A stretch of DNA of 43,689 bases from Candidatus Laterigemmans baculatus (GCF_010367455.1 NZ_WRPR01000050.1:1-43689); one strand, 5' to 3'; shown: positions 17,785-29,272, counted from the first letter of the stretch. The notes: generated from the sequence alone by a model not told the origin. Translations and numbers: made by a program.

Positions 17785-19419
17785 ATGGTTCCTTCCACAA
17801 AGGATGTGGCGACGGTGAGTCTCAACGCAATCGATCTCTCCCAGTACGGATTGGACGTCCGTGACGTGGTCCGCAACGCAACCCCAGCACGGCTGTACGA
17901 ATTTGCGATTCGTGGACACGACGCGGTGATTGCGGCCAGCGGCTCGCTCGCCACCCGCAGCGGCGACAAGACCGGCCGCAGCCCCAAGGACAAACGCATC
18001 GTCGACGATCCGGCCAGCCACGATTCGATCTGGTGGGGCGACGTGAATATCCGCATGACCGAGCGGTCGTTCAGCATCAACCGCCAGCGGGCGATCGACT
18101 ACCTCAACACGCGCCGGCGGCTGTACATCTTCGACGGCTACGCCGGCTGGGATCCCCGCCACCAGCTGAAGATCCGGGTGATCGCCAGCAGCGCCTACCA
18201 CGCGCTCTTCATGCACAACATGCTGATCCGCCCGACCGCCACTCAGCTGGCCGAGTTCGGTGAACCCGACCTGGTGATCTTCAACGCCGGCTCGTTCCCC
18301 GCCAATCCCTACACCGCTCAGATGACCAGCAAGACCAGCATCGATCTGTCGATCGAGAACGGCGAACTGGTGATCCTCGGCACCCAGTACGCCGGCGAAA
18401 TGAAGAAGGGCGTGTTCACGGTGATGAATTACCTGATGCCCCACCGCGGCGTGCTCAGCATGCACTGCAGCGCCAACGAGGGTGACCGCGGCGACGTGTC
18501 GCTGTTCTTCGGGCTCAGCGGCACCGGCAAAACAACCCTCTCGACCGATCCCCACCGACAGCTGATCGGCGACGACGAGCATTGCTGGACCGACGAAGGG
18601 ATCTTCAACATCGAGGGGGGATGCTACGCCAAGGTCATCCACCTCAGCCCGACCAACGAACCGGAGATCTACGCGGCAATCCGTTTCGGCGCCGTGCTCG
18701 AAAACGTCGTCTACGACTCGGGCACGCACGAAGTCAACTACGACGACGCCTCGATCACCGAGAACACCCGCGTCGCCTATCCGATCGATTTTATCCCGCG
18801 CGCCAAAATCCCCTGCGTCGGCGGGCACCCGGAGAACATCATCTTCTTGACCTGCGACGCGTTCGGCGTGCTGCCACCGGTCAGCCGCTTGAGCCCCGAT
18901 CAGGCGATGTACCACTTCATCAGCGGCTACACCGCCAAAGTCGCCGGAACCGAGATGGGCGTCACCGAACCGGTCGCCACCTTCTCGGCCTGCTTTGGAG
19001 CCGCGTTCCTCGTTTGGCACCCAATGAAATACGCGCAGCTGCTGGCCGACAAAATCCGCCAGCACGGAGCCCACGCCTGGCTGGTCAACACCGGCTGGAG
19101 CGGCGGCGGCTATGGGCTCGGAGAACGGATGCGATTGTCGGCGACGCGGCAGATCATCGACGCGATCCACTCCGGCTCGCTGCAGCAAGAATCCTTCCGC
19201 ACCGAACCCTACTTCGGCTTGGAAGTCCCCGAGCGTTGCGAGGGGGTCGATGCAAAAATCCTCTGGCCCCGCGATGCCTGGTCCGACGGAGACGATTACG
19301 ACGAAGCGGCTCAAGGTCTGGCCGACCTGTTCCGCGTCAACTTCGAAAAGTTCGCCGATCAAGCCTCGCCCGAAACCCTCGCCGCCGGCCCCCTCGCCAC
19401 CGACAAACGCTCCGCCTAA
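17785..19419 (+). CDS. pckA: Phosphoenolpyruvate carboxykinase (ATP)
   Basis: Gluconeogenic enzyme converting oxaloacetate and ATP to phosphoenolpyruvate, CO2 and ADP. At 544 residues it has the usual length. Motifs: the kinase P-loop GLSGTGKTTLS (~242-252), the metal-binding DDEHCWTDEGIFNIEGGCYAK, substrate-binding SGDKTGRSPKDKRIV, and late motifs FISGYTAKVAGTE and NTGWSGGGYGLGERM. This is the ATP-dependent rather than the GTP type. ATG 17785 gives a normal N-terminus (MVPSTKDVATVSLNAIDLSQYGL). Promoter elements are not clear in the 60 bp after the hairpin repeat. The MazG-like gene follows after 22 bp and may be co-transcribed. Confidence 0.97.
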   Translation: MVPSTKDVATVSLNAIDLSQYGLDVRDVVRNATPARLYEFAIRGHDAVIAASGSLATRSGDKTGRSPKDKRIVDDPASHDSIWWGDVNIRMTERSFSINRQRAIDYLNTRRRLYIFDGYAGWDPRHQLKIRVIASSAYHALFMHNMLIRPTATQLAEFGEPDLVIFNAGSFPANPYTAQMTSKTSIDLSIENGELVILGTQYAGEMKKGVFTVMNYLMPHRGVLSMHCSANEGDRGDVSLFFGLSGTGKTTLSTDPHRQLIGDDEHCWTDEGIFNIEGGCYAKVIHLSPTNEPEIYAAIRFGAVLENVVYDSGTHEVNYDDASITENTRVAYPIDFIPRAKIPCVGGHPENIIFLTCDAFGVLPPVSRLSPDQAMYHFISGYTAKVAGTEMGVTEPVATFSACFGAAFLVWHPMKYAQLLADKIRQHGAHAWLVNTGWSGGGYGLGERMRLSATRQIIDAIHSGSLQQESFRTEPYFGLEVPERCEGVDAKILWPRDAWSDGDDYDEAAQGLADLFRVNFEKFADQASPETLAAGPLATDKRSA

Positions 19420-19441
19420 ACCAGCCGCAGCAGTCAGCCGC

Positions 19442-19789
19442 ATGAACGCCAGCATGAACGACCACCAGACGACGATCCTCGAACTCCGCCGGTTGGTCGC
19501 GCGATTTGTCGCCGAGCGCAATTGGGAGGAGTTCCATACGCCGAAAAATCTGGCCATGTCCCTGGCGATCGAAGCGGCCGAAGTGATGGAGCACTTCCAG
19601 TGGTCGACCGCCGAAGAGGCGCTCGCCGCGGCCAGCGACGAGCAGAAGCGGGGCGAAGTGGCCGACGAGTTGGCCGACGTGTTGGCGTATCTCCTCTCGC
19701 TCGCCACCGCCCTGCAAATCGACCTCGCCGCAGCCCTCGAATCCAAGATGCAACGCAACGCGATCAAATACCCCCGCCCGAATCAGTAG
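19442..19789 (+). CDS. MazG-like nucleotide pyrophosphohydrolase
   Basis: Small all-alpha NTP pyrophosphatase (115 residues), likely a house-cleaning enzyme for non-canonical or excess dNTPs (the iMazG/dCTP pyrophosphatase group). The metal-binding acids are in EAAEVMEHFQW (Glu44, Glu47) and DELADVLAYLL (Glu76, Asp79), and the C-terminus NAIKYP is family-typical. ATG 19442 was chosen; an in-frame ATG at 19454 is an alternative. It sits 22 bp after pckA on the same strand. Confidence 0.9.
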   Translation: MNASMNDHQTTILELRRLVARFVAERNWEEFHTPKNLAMSLAIEAAEVMEHFQWSTAEEALAAASDEQKRGEVADELADVLAYLLSLATALQIDLAAALESKMQRNAIKYPRPNQ

Positions 19790-19805
19790 CGGGATTTACC
19801 TTCTC

Positions 19806-19962
19806 TCCGCCCGAAGGGTGGCAACAGACCAGCCCAGGGCAGAGCGCAGCGGCGAAGCCGCGGAGCGTCGCCCTGGGGATCCTACATCCGCCCGAAGGGT
19901 GGCAACAGACTAGCCCAGGGCAGAGCGCAGCGGCGAAGCCGCGGAGCGTCGCCCTGGGGATC
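19806..19962. repeat. 81-bp-spaced direct duplication of a palindromic repeat
   Basis: Two near-identical 76-bp blocks (19806-19881 and 19887-19962) differ by about one base. Each contains an inverted repeat (agcccagggcagagcg with cgtcgccctgggg around gcggcgaagccgcgg). They fill the gap between the MazG-like and BNR genes, with another hairpin-like stretch at ~19985-20035 (gaaggggc/gccccttc). Confidence 0.9.
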
Positions 19963-20126
19963 GCGATCCAGACCGAATCGGAAGCCCTGAAGGGGCGTCA
20001 CAGACTTCGGCTGCCCCTTCGGGACGCAGAATCCGGAACCCCACCGCCTCTCTGGAGCAGCTAAGCTGAACGCCGGAGTGAAAACTGCCTCACTTGCTTC
20101 CTGTTCCCCTCTCCGAGGTCGAAACC

Positions 20127-21284
20127 ATGCAATGCTCGCTCGTCGGGACGTGGGCCCGCACCGCTTGGACGCTGCCCCTGCTCTTCGCTTCACTGCCCAC
20201 GCTCCACGCCGCCGATTCGCTGGTGACGAAAGAGCTTCCCGGGGTCGACAAAATTCGTCTGCTCCCTCCCACCGAGAACAATCCTCGGAACAGCGAAGGC
20301 GACTTTATTGAGCTTCGCGACGGCCGCGTGCTGTTCGTCTACAGCCACTTCACCGGGGGCGGCAGCGATCACGCCGCCGCCCACTTGGCTGGACGGTTCT
20401 CGAGCGACGGCGGAAAAACCTGGAGCGAAGAAGACGTGCCGATCGTCGAGAACGAAGGGGGCATGAACGTGATGTCGGTCTCGCTGCTGCGACTCGACAA
20501 CGGCGATATCGCCCTGTTCTACCTGGTGAAAAATTCGCTCACCGACTGCCGACCGGCCATGCGGATTTCGAGCGACGAAGCGAAGACCTGGAGCGAGCCG
20601 AAGATGTGCATCGCCGAACCAGGATACAACGTGATGAACAACGACCGCGCCGTGCAGCTCCAGAGCGGCCGAATCGTGCTCCCGGTGGCCCTCCATCCGA
20701 ACGACCCGCAAACCAAGAGCTTCGACCCCAAGGGGATCGTCCGCTGCCACTACTCGGACGATTCCGGCAAGACTTGGCAACCGGGCGAAGTGGCTCCCGC
20801 CCCGTCAGCCGATGGCAAGGGACTGACTCTCCAGGAGCCGGGCTTGGTCCAGCTCGAGGACGGCCGCTGCATGATGTTCTGCCGCACGCCGCACGGCAGC
20901 CAGTACCTCTCCTACTCGAGCGACGAAGGAAAAACCTGGACGGCGTTCGAGCCCTCCGAAATCCACTCGCCCGTCTCTCCCGCCACGATCGAGCGGATCC
21001 CCTCGACCGGCGATTTACTGCTGGTGTGGAACAACCACGCCAACGTGACTCCCGAAATCCGCGGCCGCCGCACACCCTACAACGCGGCGATCTCCCGCGA
21101 CGAAGGCCGCACCTGGGAAAACGTCAAAACGCTCGAAGATGATCCCCACGGCTGGTACTGCTACACCGCAATGGCGTTCGTCGACGACCACGTCCTGCTC
21201 GGCCACTGCGCCGGAGACCGCCGCACCGGCGGCCTGAACACGACGCAGATCACCCGCATCCCGGTGCAGTGGCTGTACGAGTAA
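20127..21284 (+). CDS. Secreted BNR/Asp-box (sialidase-fold) protein
   Basis: Six-bladed beta-propeller exported protein, 385 residues, signal peptide ending near LHA-ADS (residue ~29). Five Asp-boxes are visible: SSDGGKTW, SSDEAKTW, SDDSGKTW, SSDEGKTW and SRDEGRTW. The N-terminal RNSEGDFIELRDGRVLFVYSHF segment is typical of planctomycete/Bacteroidetes exo-sialidase-like proteins. These are usually involved in glycan breakdown, but the true substrate is not predictable. ATG 20127 follows CCGAGGTC by ~9 nt; an earlier ATG at 20094 would put non-hydrophobic residues before the signal peptide. It converges on nrdJ. Confidence 0.85.
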   Translation: MQCSLVGTWARTAWTLPLLFASLPTLHAADSLVTKELPGVDKIRLLPPTENNPRNSEGDFIELRDGRVLFVYSHFTGGGSDHAAAHLAGRFSSDGGKTWSEEDVPIVENEGGMNVMSVSLLRLDNGDIALFYLVKNSLTDCRPAMRISSDEAKTWSEPKMCIAEPGYNVMNNDRAVQLQSGRIVLPVALHPNDPQTKSFDPKGIVRCHYSDDSGKTWQPGEVAPAPSADGKGLTLQEPGLVQLEDGRCMMFCRTPHGSQYLSYSSDEGKTWTAFEPSEIHSPVSPATIERIPSTGDLLLVWNNHANVTPEIRGRRTPYNAAISRDEGRTWENVKTLEDDPHGWYCYTAMAFVDDHVLLGHCAGDRRTGGLNTTQITRIPVQWLYE

Positions 21285-21373
21285 CTCGTACGTCAGCCCC
21301 CAGTCCCGGAGGGACGACAGAGAATAGCCTGCGGCGTGAGCCGCAGGTATCGATGCCCCTCCAAACGCCCCCC

Positions 21374-21431
21374 AGCCCCAGCGGGGCGACATCGACGCAG
21401 ACCGGCCCTGCGATGTCGCCCCGCTGGGGCT
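21374..21431. repeat. Palindrome agccccagcggggcgacat
   Basis: Arm 21374-21392 is complementary to 21413-21431. It lies within a larger nested repeat: agagaatagcc near 21318 pairs with ggctattctct at ~21472-21482. No gene is seen in 21285-21540. Confidence 0.85.
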
Positions 21432-21516
21432 TTCGAGGGAAGGTGGTCCGCGGTCCAGGGGCTCGCGCCCCTGGCTATTCTCTGTCGCCGCTACGCGGCT
21501 GGGTCAGACGTGAATT

Positions 21517-21536
21517 GTCAGGCTGGAAAGCCTGAC
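21517..21536. terminator. Hairpin terminator between convergent genes
   Basis: Perfect stem gtcaggc / gcctgac with loop tggaaa, four bases beyond the nrdJ stop codon and ~230 bp beyond the BNR gene. There is no long T-run, so intrinsic termination is likely but not certain. Confidence 0.6.
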
Positions 21537-21540
21537 GTAC

Positions 21541-24708
<3,168 letters not shown>

Positions 24709-24932
24709 AATTTTCATCCTTGGGCCACGCCCCCCTCGAGGTGCATCGCTTCAGTGCGAGCGCCGCGGGGCGACCTGGAAAAGCGGAAACGACAAACAAA
24801 CCGAATAATGCGGACGACGAAGTGAACCTTTGTCTATACCCACGCCACGAGGTTCGACGACAGAGAAACCCGGAAAAGCCCGATCGAGGGCGGAGAGGAG
24901 CGTCAGCTGAAAATTGCTAGCAACTGGCGTAC

Positions 24933-24948
24933 CTACTAGGGATAGTAC
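24933..24948 (-). promoter_or_regulatory. Candidate NrdR box 1 (proximal to nrdJ)
   Basis: On the nrdJ strand it reads gtactatccctagtag and matches the core CwAt...TwGt of the NrdR consensus acaCwAtATaTwGtgt. It is separated by 16 bp from box 2 (centre-to-centre 32 bp, three helical turns), the usual arrangement of NrdR operators upstream of ribonucleotide reductase genes. Confidence 0.6.
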
Positions 24949-24964
24949 GTAGCGGGCAAGGTTA

Positions 24965-24980
24965 GCACTACATCTGGTAG
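24965..24980 (-). promoter_or_regulatory. Candidate NrdR box 2 (distal to nrdJ)
   Basis: On the plus strand it reads gcactacatctggtag, matching the NrdR consensus at most core positions (CtAcATcTgGt). The same 10-mer tagcgggcaa follows or overlaps both boxes (24950-24959 and 24978-24987). On the nrdJ strand this 10-mer gives TTGCCC; 17 bases later stands TAACCT, a weak promoter candidate overlapped by the box. Confidence 0.65.
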
Positions 24981-24987
24981 CGGGCAA

Positions 24988-25632
24988 TGTTATCGAGGCC
25001 TCCTTTTGCAGTCAATGAAAATTGCGGCTGCGGCCTAAGTGGTTTGCTAGCAAAGGGTTATCCAGTGGACCGGTCGGGCAAGGGAAGCCGATTGGCTCCG
25101 CCGCCAGCGACGCAAACCGAACGCTGGCGGGAGGTTAGTAACCGGCGGCCGAGTCCCGTCCCCGGCTGGGGAAAACCTGTCGAAGTCGTAAAAATTTTCC
25201 CGCGGAACTCCCCCGCGGTCGCTCGCCAAGAAACCCCCGACCGACCTGCCTGCTTCGCCTGCAACCATCATCGCCGGGCCTCGGGACACCTTTGGTCATG
25301 GCGGCCCATTTTTGGGGTGGGAAAATCGACTCCCCCCGCTTCTACTCTTAAGTGGGCCTGCATGACCGCTCCTGTCGGGGGGCCGAAGGGGCTGCGAGGC
25401 CCTGCGAGGCCTGAGACTAGCGCCTACGGCTCAAATACCTGAGCCGACGGCGCTAGCCGCGGGTGCGGCAGCGAGAATTCCGGGGCTGCGAGGCCCGAGG
25501 CTAGCGCCTACGGCTCAGAAACCGAAACCACTGGGTTTTCTGACAGAACCTAGGGTGGATCGAGACGCGGAGGGCGAGTCGCCGCAACGGGGCGGGGCTC
25601 TGCGAAAGACAACTCTTAAGTAGGTGAATGCA
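24988..25632. other. Long intergenic region without recognised gene
   Basis: An open frame of 151 codons at 24987-25442 has no family resemblance and an odd composition, so it is not called. The region contains small hairpins (for example ccgcggaactcccccgcgg near 25200) and two copies of the gctagcgcctacggctca repeat at ~25412 and ~25496. No known structured RNA was recognised, although the length and hairpins would allow a small RNA. Confidence 0.6.
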
Positions 25633-26448
25633 TTGAAGTTTGCGATTTGCAATGAAACGTTCGGAGATTGGCCGCTGGACCGGGCTTTGGCGTTCGCCGC
25701 CGAAGCGGGCTACACCGGCTGGGAGATCGCTCCGTTCATGCTGGGCCCGGACATCTACGAACTGTCGGGAACGCAGCGGGCCGAATACCGCGGGGCGGTC
25801 GTCGGAGCGGGGCTGGAGGTCGTCGGCTTGCACTGGCTGCTGGCCAAGACCGAGGGATATCACCTCACGAGCCCCGACGCTCGGGTGCGCAAACAGACGG
25901 CCGAGTACCTCGGCGAGCTGGCCCGCTTGTGCCACGATCTGGGCGGCTCGGTGATGGTTCTCGGCTCGCCTCAGCAGCGGCAAGTGGCCGACACGCTGAC
26001 GATGGACGAAGCCTACATGCACGCGGCCAATGTGCTGCGGGCGGTCGTCAAAACGCTGGAAGAGACCGGCGTCAAGCTGGCCCTCGAACCGCTCGGACCG
26101 GCCGAGACGAATTTCATGAACACCGCCGCCGACGCCCGCCGGCTGCAGGAGATGGTCGGCAGCGACGCGATCGGCCTGCACCTGGACATGAAGGCGATGA
26201 GCAGCGAAGCCGAGCCGATGCCCGAGCTGATCCGTGCCAACCGCGATTGGCTGCTCCACGTCCACGCCAACGACGCCAACGGCCGCGGCCCCGGAATGGG
26301 CGAAGTGCCGGTCGCCCCGGTCCTCGAAACGCTACAGGAAATCGGCTACGACGGCTGGATCAGCGTCGAAGTGTTTGACCACGAACCGGGCGTCGAACGG
26401 CTGGTCAACGAAAGCATCGATAACCTCCGCTCGGCCGTCAGCGCCTAG
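25633..26448 (+). CDS. Sugar-phosphate isomerase/epimerase (AP endonuclease 2 superfamily TIM barrel)
   Basis: TIM-barrel enzyme of 271 residues, related to ketose 3-epimerases and hydroxypyruvate isomerase-like proteins. Strands and likely metal ligands are visible: LALEPLGPAETNFMNT (Glu), IGLHLDMKAMSSE (Asp, with preceding His), LLHVHANDANGRGPGMGEV (His, Asp) and WISVEVFDHEPG (Glu). The metal site therefore looks complete, unlike in the paralogue at 14015. TTG 25633 is preferred: AGGTGA stands five bases before it, giving MKFAICNETFGDWP. GTG 25624 would add three residues. The substrate is unknown. Confidence 0.85.
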   Translation: MKFAICNETFGDWPLDRALAFAAEAGYTGWEIAPFMLGPDIYELSGTQRAEYRGAVVGAGLEVVGLHWLLAKTEGYHLTSPDARVRKQTAEYLGELARLCHDLGGSVMVLGSPQQRQVADTLTMDEAYMHAANVLRAVVKTLEETGVKLALEPLGPAETNFMNTAADARRLQEMVGSDAIGLHLDMKAMSSEAEPMPELIRANRDWLLHVHANDANGRGPGMGEVPVAPVLETLQEIGYDGWISVEVFDHEPGVERLVNESIDNLRSAVSA

Positions 26449-26461
26449 ACGCGGGAAAGAT

Positions 26462-26527
26462 CGTTTAACGGCAAGCCGCAGGCGACTGCTTTCTCAGACA
26501 CAGTCGCCTGCGGCTTGCCGTTAAACG
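26462..26527. repeat. 66-bp palindrome, second full copy
   Basis: Arms 26462-26487 and 26502-26527 are identical in sequence to those of 10563-10628; only the 14-base loop differs. It starts 14 bp after the TIM-barrel gene and ends 30 bp before the next one. Confidence 0.95.
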
Positions 26528-26557
26528 ACGACGCGGTTCGCGTGAGGGAGATCCTCC

Positions 26558-27745
26558 ATGCAGCCAGCGAACTCGAGTAGCACCTCGTCCGCCGCCGATT
26601 CCCCGTCGCCCCGCCCCCTCGCTGGCGACGGTTGGCGAGTGGTGCCCAACGGCTCCGACGCAAGCAGCCTCGTCTGCGCCCCCTGGTACGCGGTCGTCTC
26701 GTCGCGGCTCGGCCGAGTGGTGGAAAAGCGGCGGCGGTGGTTCGCGCTGCTCGAGCGCTCCGTGCAGCGAGCGATCGCCGACCGCGCGGCGCTGCTGGTC
26801 GTTGCCGGAACGGCTCCGGAACCGTGGGTCGTGCGAGCGACCGAGCTGTTTCGCGTGCCGCTCGTCCGCGTCGAAGTCGCCGATCCGCGAGCCCGCGACC
26901 GAGTGCTCGTCGAGCTCGCCGACCGCCTGTTCGTCCTTCGTGCCCGCCGCGGCGGCCAAATCGAACGGCTGGTCACCGAGCGGATCGCCGCCGAGAAACG
27001 CTTCGAGCAAGCCGCTCCCGCCGTCTACGTGGCAATCCATGACGACCCGGACGATTGCGGGGCTTCGCTGGTCGACCGGGGCGCGGTCGGCTGGTGGATC
27101 GCTGAGCCGGCTCCAGCGCAGGCGGCTGCTTCCTGGCCCAAAACGGGGACCGAGGAGCTGCTCACGCTCCGCAGCGCAGCTGCCCAGCACGACGCTTGGC
27201 TCGTGCACTGCACTCGTGGCCACTGCGGGCGATGGCCGTGGCAGAGCGAAACGCAGTGGCGGGACGAAGTTCTGCTCGGCGGGGAAGGGGCCCAGCCGCT
27301 GAGCCCTCTGGAAGTGCTCGAGCGGATCCTTCGCGAGGGTCGACTGCGGGGTTCTGCCGCGGTCACCTCGACCGGGCCAGTCGTCTGTTTCTCCGCAGTC
27401 CCGCTCGCCGAGCTACTCGCCCGCCGCACTTACCGTCCCCATCTGGGCCGCTGGGACTACGAGCCGTTTGGGATCGCCATCCGCCGCTCGCGGCTCGAGG
27501 CACTCGGCGGCCGGCCAGTCGTCTATGGCTCGACGCTGGCCGACGCGGGACTCGCCGAGGACGAGCGATGGCGATTTCAGGCAACCGGCCGGACATTCGA
27601 TTGGCGGCGGGAGCAGGAATGGCGAGTCGCCGGGAGCCTCGACCTCGACCAGCTCCACGAGTCCGACGCGTTCGTGTTCGTCGACGACGCAGCGGCGGCT
27701 CGCCGCGTCGCCCCGCAGAGCCGCTGGCCGCTCGTGCTCGTTTAA
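26558..27745 (+). CDS. Unrecognised two-part protein (SLOG-like N-terminus, AbiGi/DUF2971-like C-terminus)
   Basis: Not assigned to a family. ATG 26558 follows GAGGGAG by 8 nt; 395 residues, no signal or membrane segment. Residues ~65-150 read like a Rossmann-type nucleotide-sensing domain: AALLVVAGTAPEPWVVRATELFRVPLVRVEV, then ADRLFVLRARRGGQIERLV, a pattern similar to SLOG domains. A second short alpha/beta part lies at ~160-230. Residues ~260-395 contain VVCFSAVPLAEL, YEPFGIAIRRSRLEALGG-RPVVYGS and DWRREQEWRVAGSLDL. This order (Cys-Phe-Ser, fGI, PVvYg, EWRv) recalls the AbiGi/DUF2971-type domains found in phage-defence-associated proteins. Both assignments are by eye. The gene stands alone between palindromes, and its GC content is like the backbone. 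Confidence 0.7.
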   Translation: MQPANSSSTSSAADSPSPRPLAGDGWRVVPNGSDASSLVCAPWYAVVSSRLGRVVEKRRRWFALLERSVQRAIADRAALLVVAGTAPEPWVVRATELFRVPLVRVEVADPRARDRVLVELADRLFVLRARRGGQIERLVTERIAAEKRFEQAAPAVYVAIHDDPDDCGASLVDRGAVGWWIAEPAPAQAAASWPKTGTEELLTLRSAAAQHDAWLVHCTRGHCGRWPWQSETQWRDEVLLGGEGAQPLSPLEVLERILREGRLRGSAAVTSTGPVVCFSAVPLAELLARRTYRPHLGRWDYEPFGIAIRRSRLEALGGRPVVYGSTLADAGLAEDERWRFQATGRTFDWRREQEWRVAGSLDLDQLHESDAFVFVDDAAAARRVAPQSRWPLVLV

Positions 27746-27771
27746 CAGCAATACCGTTCGTTTTTCATCTC

Positions 27772-27845
27772 ATCAGCCGCAGGGCGCTAGCCCCCGGTTT
27801 CTTCAAACCCCATCAAAAACCGAACGCTAGCGCGTTGCGGCTGAT
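27772..27845. repeat. Palindrome of the gctagcgcc family
   Basis: atcagccgcagggcgctagc at 27772 onward is nearly complementary to the end gctagcgcgttgcggctgat at 27826-27845. A further inverted pair (ccgttcgttttt near 27753 and aaaaacgaacgg near 27860) encloses it. Confidence 0.8.
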
Positions 27846-27876
27846 CCTGCGACAATCAGAAAAACGAACGGGATTG

Positions 27877-27902
27877 CGTTTAACGGCAAGTCGCAGGCGA
27901 CT
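27877..27902. repeat. Half copy of the 66-bp palindrome
   Basis: Contains only the left arm (one substitution: aagtcgc for aagccgc) and the start of the loop gtgtttca as in the copy at 10563. The right arm is missing; unrelated sequence leading to nadA follows. Confidence 0.85.
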
Positions 27903-28006
27903 GTGTTTCAGCTCAGCTTCGGCTGGCCGGCATACGACTCTGGCACGAGCCTTCCGTGAGGCGAAGCTGCAGCAATTGGGCGTGGCCGGTATTGCCTGCT
28001 CTGGCG

Positions 28007-28012
28007 TATAAT
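28007..28012 (+). promoter_or_regulatory. Candidate -10 box of nadA
   Basis: Perfect TATAAT, 48 bases before the chosen nadA start. No good -35 lies at 16-18 bp; TTGCCT at 27992 is too close. It is given only as a possible promoter. Confidence 0.35.
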
Positions 28013-28060
28013 TCCTCGCGAAGATTCCGTGGCACCGAAAACTTTTTGGGGAATGGCGAA

Positions 28061-29200
28061 TTGAGCGTCGTGACGCAATCCGAGGGACTTCATCCGCTGA
28101 AGCCTTACAAGTCACTCGAGAACGAAGTCCTGCAGGCGCGGATTGAAGCGGTGCGTCGGGAATTTGGAGACCGGCTGCTGATCCTCGGCCACCACTACCA
28201 GCAGGACGAAGTGATTGCCCACTGCGACCTTCGCGGCGACAGCTACCAGCTGAGCCAGATGGCGGCCGAGAGCGAAAGCTGTGAAGCGATCGTGTTCTGC
28301 GGCGTGCACTTCATGGCCGAGACGGCCGACCTGCTCGCCAATCGCCCCGACAAAATGGCAGCCCGCAACGGCGTCCGCGTCCCAGTGGTCCTTCCCGACA
28401 TGGCGGCTGGTTGCTCGATGGCCGACATGGCGGCGATCAACCAAGTGGAAGCGGCGTGGGAAGACATGGGCGAAGTGATCGACACTTCCGAAGTCATTCC
28501 GGTCACCTACATTAACAGCGCGGCCAGCCTCAAAGCGTTCTGTGGTCGCCACGGTGGGATCGTCTGCACCAGCAGCAACGCCGCGGCGGTCCTCGAGTGG
28601 GCGTTTGAGCGTGGGCGGCGAGTCTTCTTCTTTCCCGACCAGCACCTCGGCCGCAACACGGCCCTGAAAATGGGGATCGGCGTCGACCAGATGCCGGTCT
28701 GGGATCCCTACCAGCTGGAGCTCGGCGGGAATACCGAAGCGTTTTTGCAGAACAGCAAAGTGATCCTCTGGAAAGGGCACTGCAGCGTTCACCAGATGTT
28801 CCGCCCCGAACATGTCGCCCAGTTCCGCCAGCAGCACCCGGGAATCAAGATCCTGGTCCATCCGGAATGTCCCCGCGAAGTCAACGACTTGGCGGATGTC
28901 TCGGGCAGTACCGGCAAGATCATCAAAACGGTCGAGGAAAGCCCGCCGGGAACGAAATGGGCGATCGGCACCGAGCTGCACCTGGTCAACCGCCTCAAGC
29001 AGGAGCATCCCGAGCAGGAGATTCACTTCCTCAGCCCGGTCGTCTGCATGTGCGCGACGATGTACCGCATCGACCTGGCCCACCTCTGCTGGAGCCTCGA
29101 AAACCTCCGCGACGGCCACCCGGTGAACGTCATCGAAGTCGAGCCCGAAGTCACCAAGTGGGCGCTGATCGCTCTCGAGCGGATGCTGGCAGTCCGCTAG
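28061..29200 (+). CDS. nadA: Quinolinate synthase
   Basis: [4Fe-4S] enzyme condensing iminoaspartate with dihydroxyacetone phosphate to quinolinate in NAD biosynthesis. The 379-residue protein has LILGHHYQQDEVIAHCDLRGDSYQLS at the N-terminus, FCGVHFMAETADLL, and three cluster-ligand cysteine positions: GCSMADM (Cys118), HPEC (Cys270) and CMCATM (Cys329/331). Other conserved parts are PVTYINSAASLKAFCG, FFPDQHLGRNTA and GTELHLVNRL. No ATG is suitable; TTG 28061 has GGGGA 8 nt upstream, and GTG 28070 is an alternative. No nadB or nadC is adjacent. Confidence 0.96.
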   Translation: MSVVTQSEGLHPLKPYKSLENEVLQARIEAVRREFGDRLLILGHHYQQDEVIAHCDLRGDSYQLSQMAAESESCEAIVFCGVHFMAETADLLANRPDKMAARNGVRVPVVLPDMAAGCSMADMAAINQVEAAWEDMGEVIDTSEVIPVTYINSAASLKAFCGRHGGIVCTSSNAAAVLEWAFERGRRVFFFPDQHLGRNTALKMGIGVDQMPVWDPYQLELGGNTEAFLQNSKVILWKGHCSVHQMFRPEHVAQFRQQHPGIKILVHPECPREVNDLADVSGSTGKIIKTVEESPPGTKWAIGTELHLVNRLKQEHPEQEIHFLSPVVCMCATMYRIDLAHLCWSLENLRDGHPVNVIEVEPEVTKWALIALERMLAVR

Positions 29201-29239
29201 CCGCGGCCAAAAAACCGCCCTCCCCATCACCCACCCCCC

Positions 29240-29272
29240 GGGAGGGTCGGGCTCTAAGGCCCGGGGAGGGCC
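29240..29272. repeat. Palindromic repeat gggagggtcgggctct
   Basis: Inverted copy of the block at 9183-9214 (ccctccccgggcataagagcccgaccctccc), with two bases missing in the centre. Lies between nadA and tRNA-His and may end nadA transcription. Confidence 0.8.

Noticed and set aside
24709-24932. Cobalamin riboswitch in the nrdJ leader
   Set aside because: I looked for the B12-box type conserved core on the nrdJ strand and did not find it. A covariance-model search would decide.
24987-25442. 151-codon gene
   Set aside because: No ribosome binding site, no family resemblance, and composition rich in Arg/Pro/Gly as expected from noncoding GC-rich DNA.
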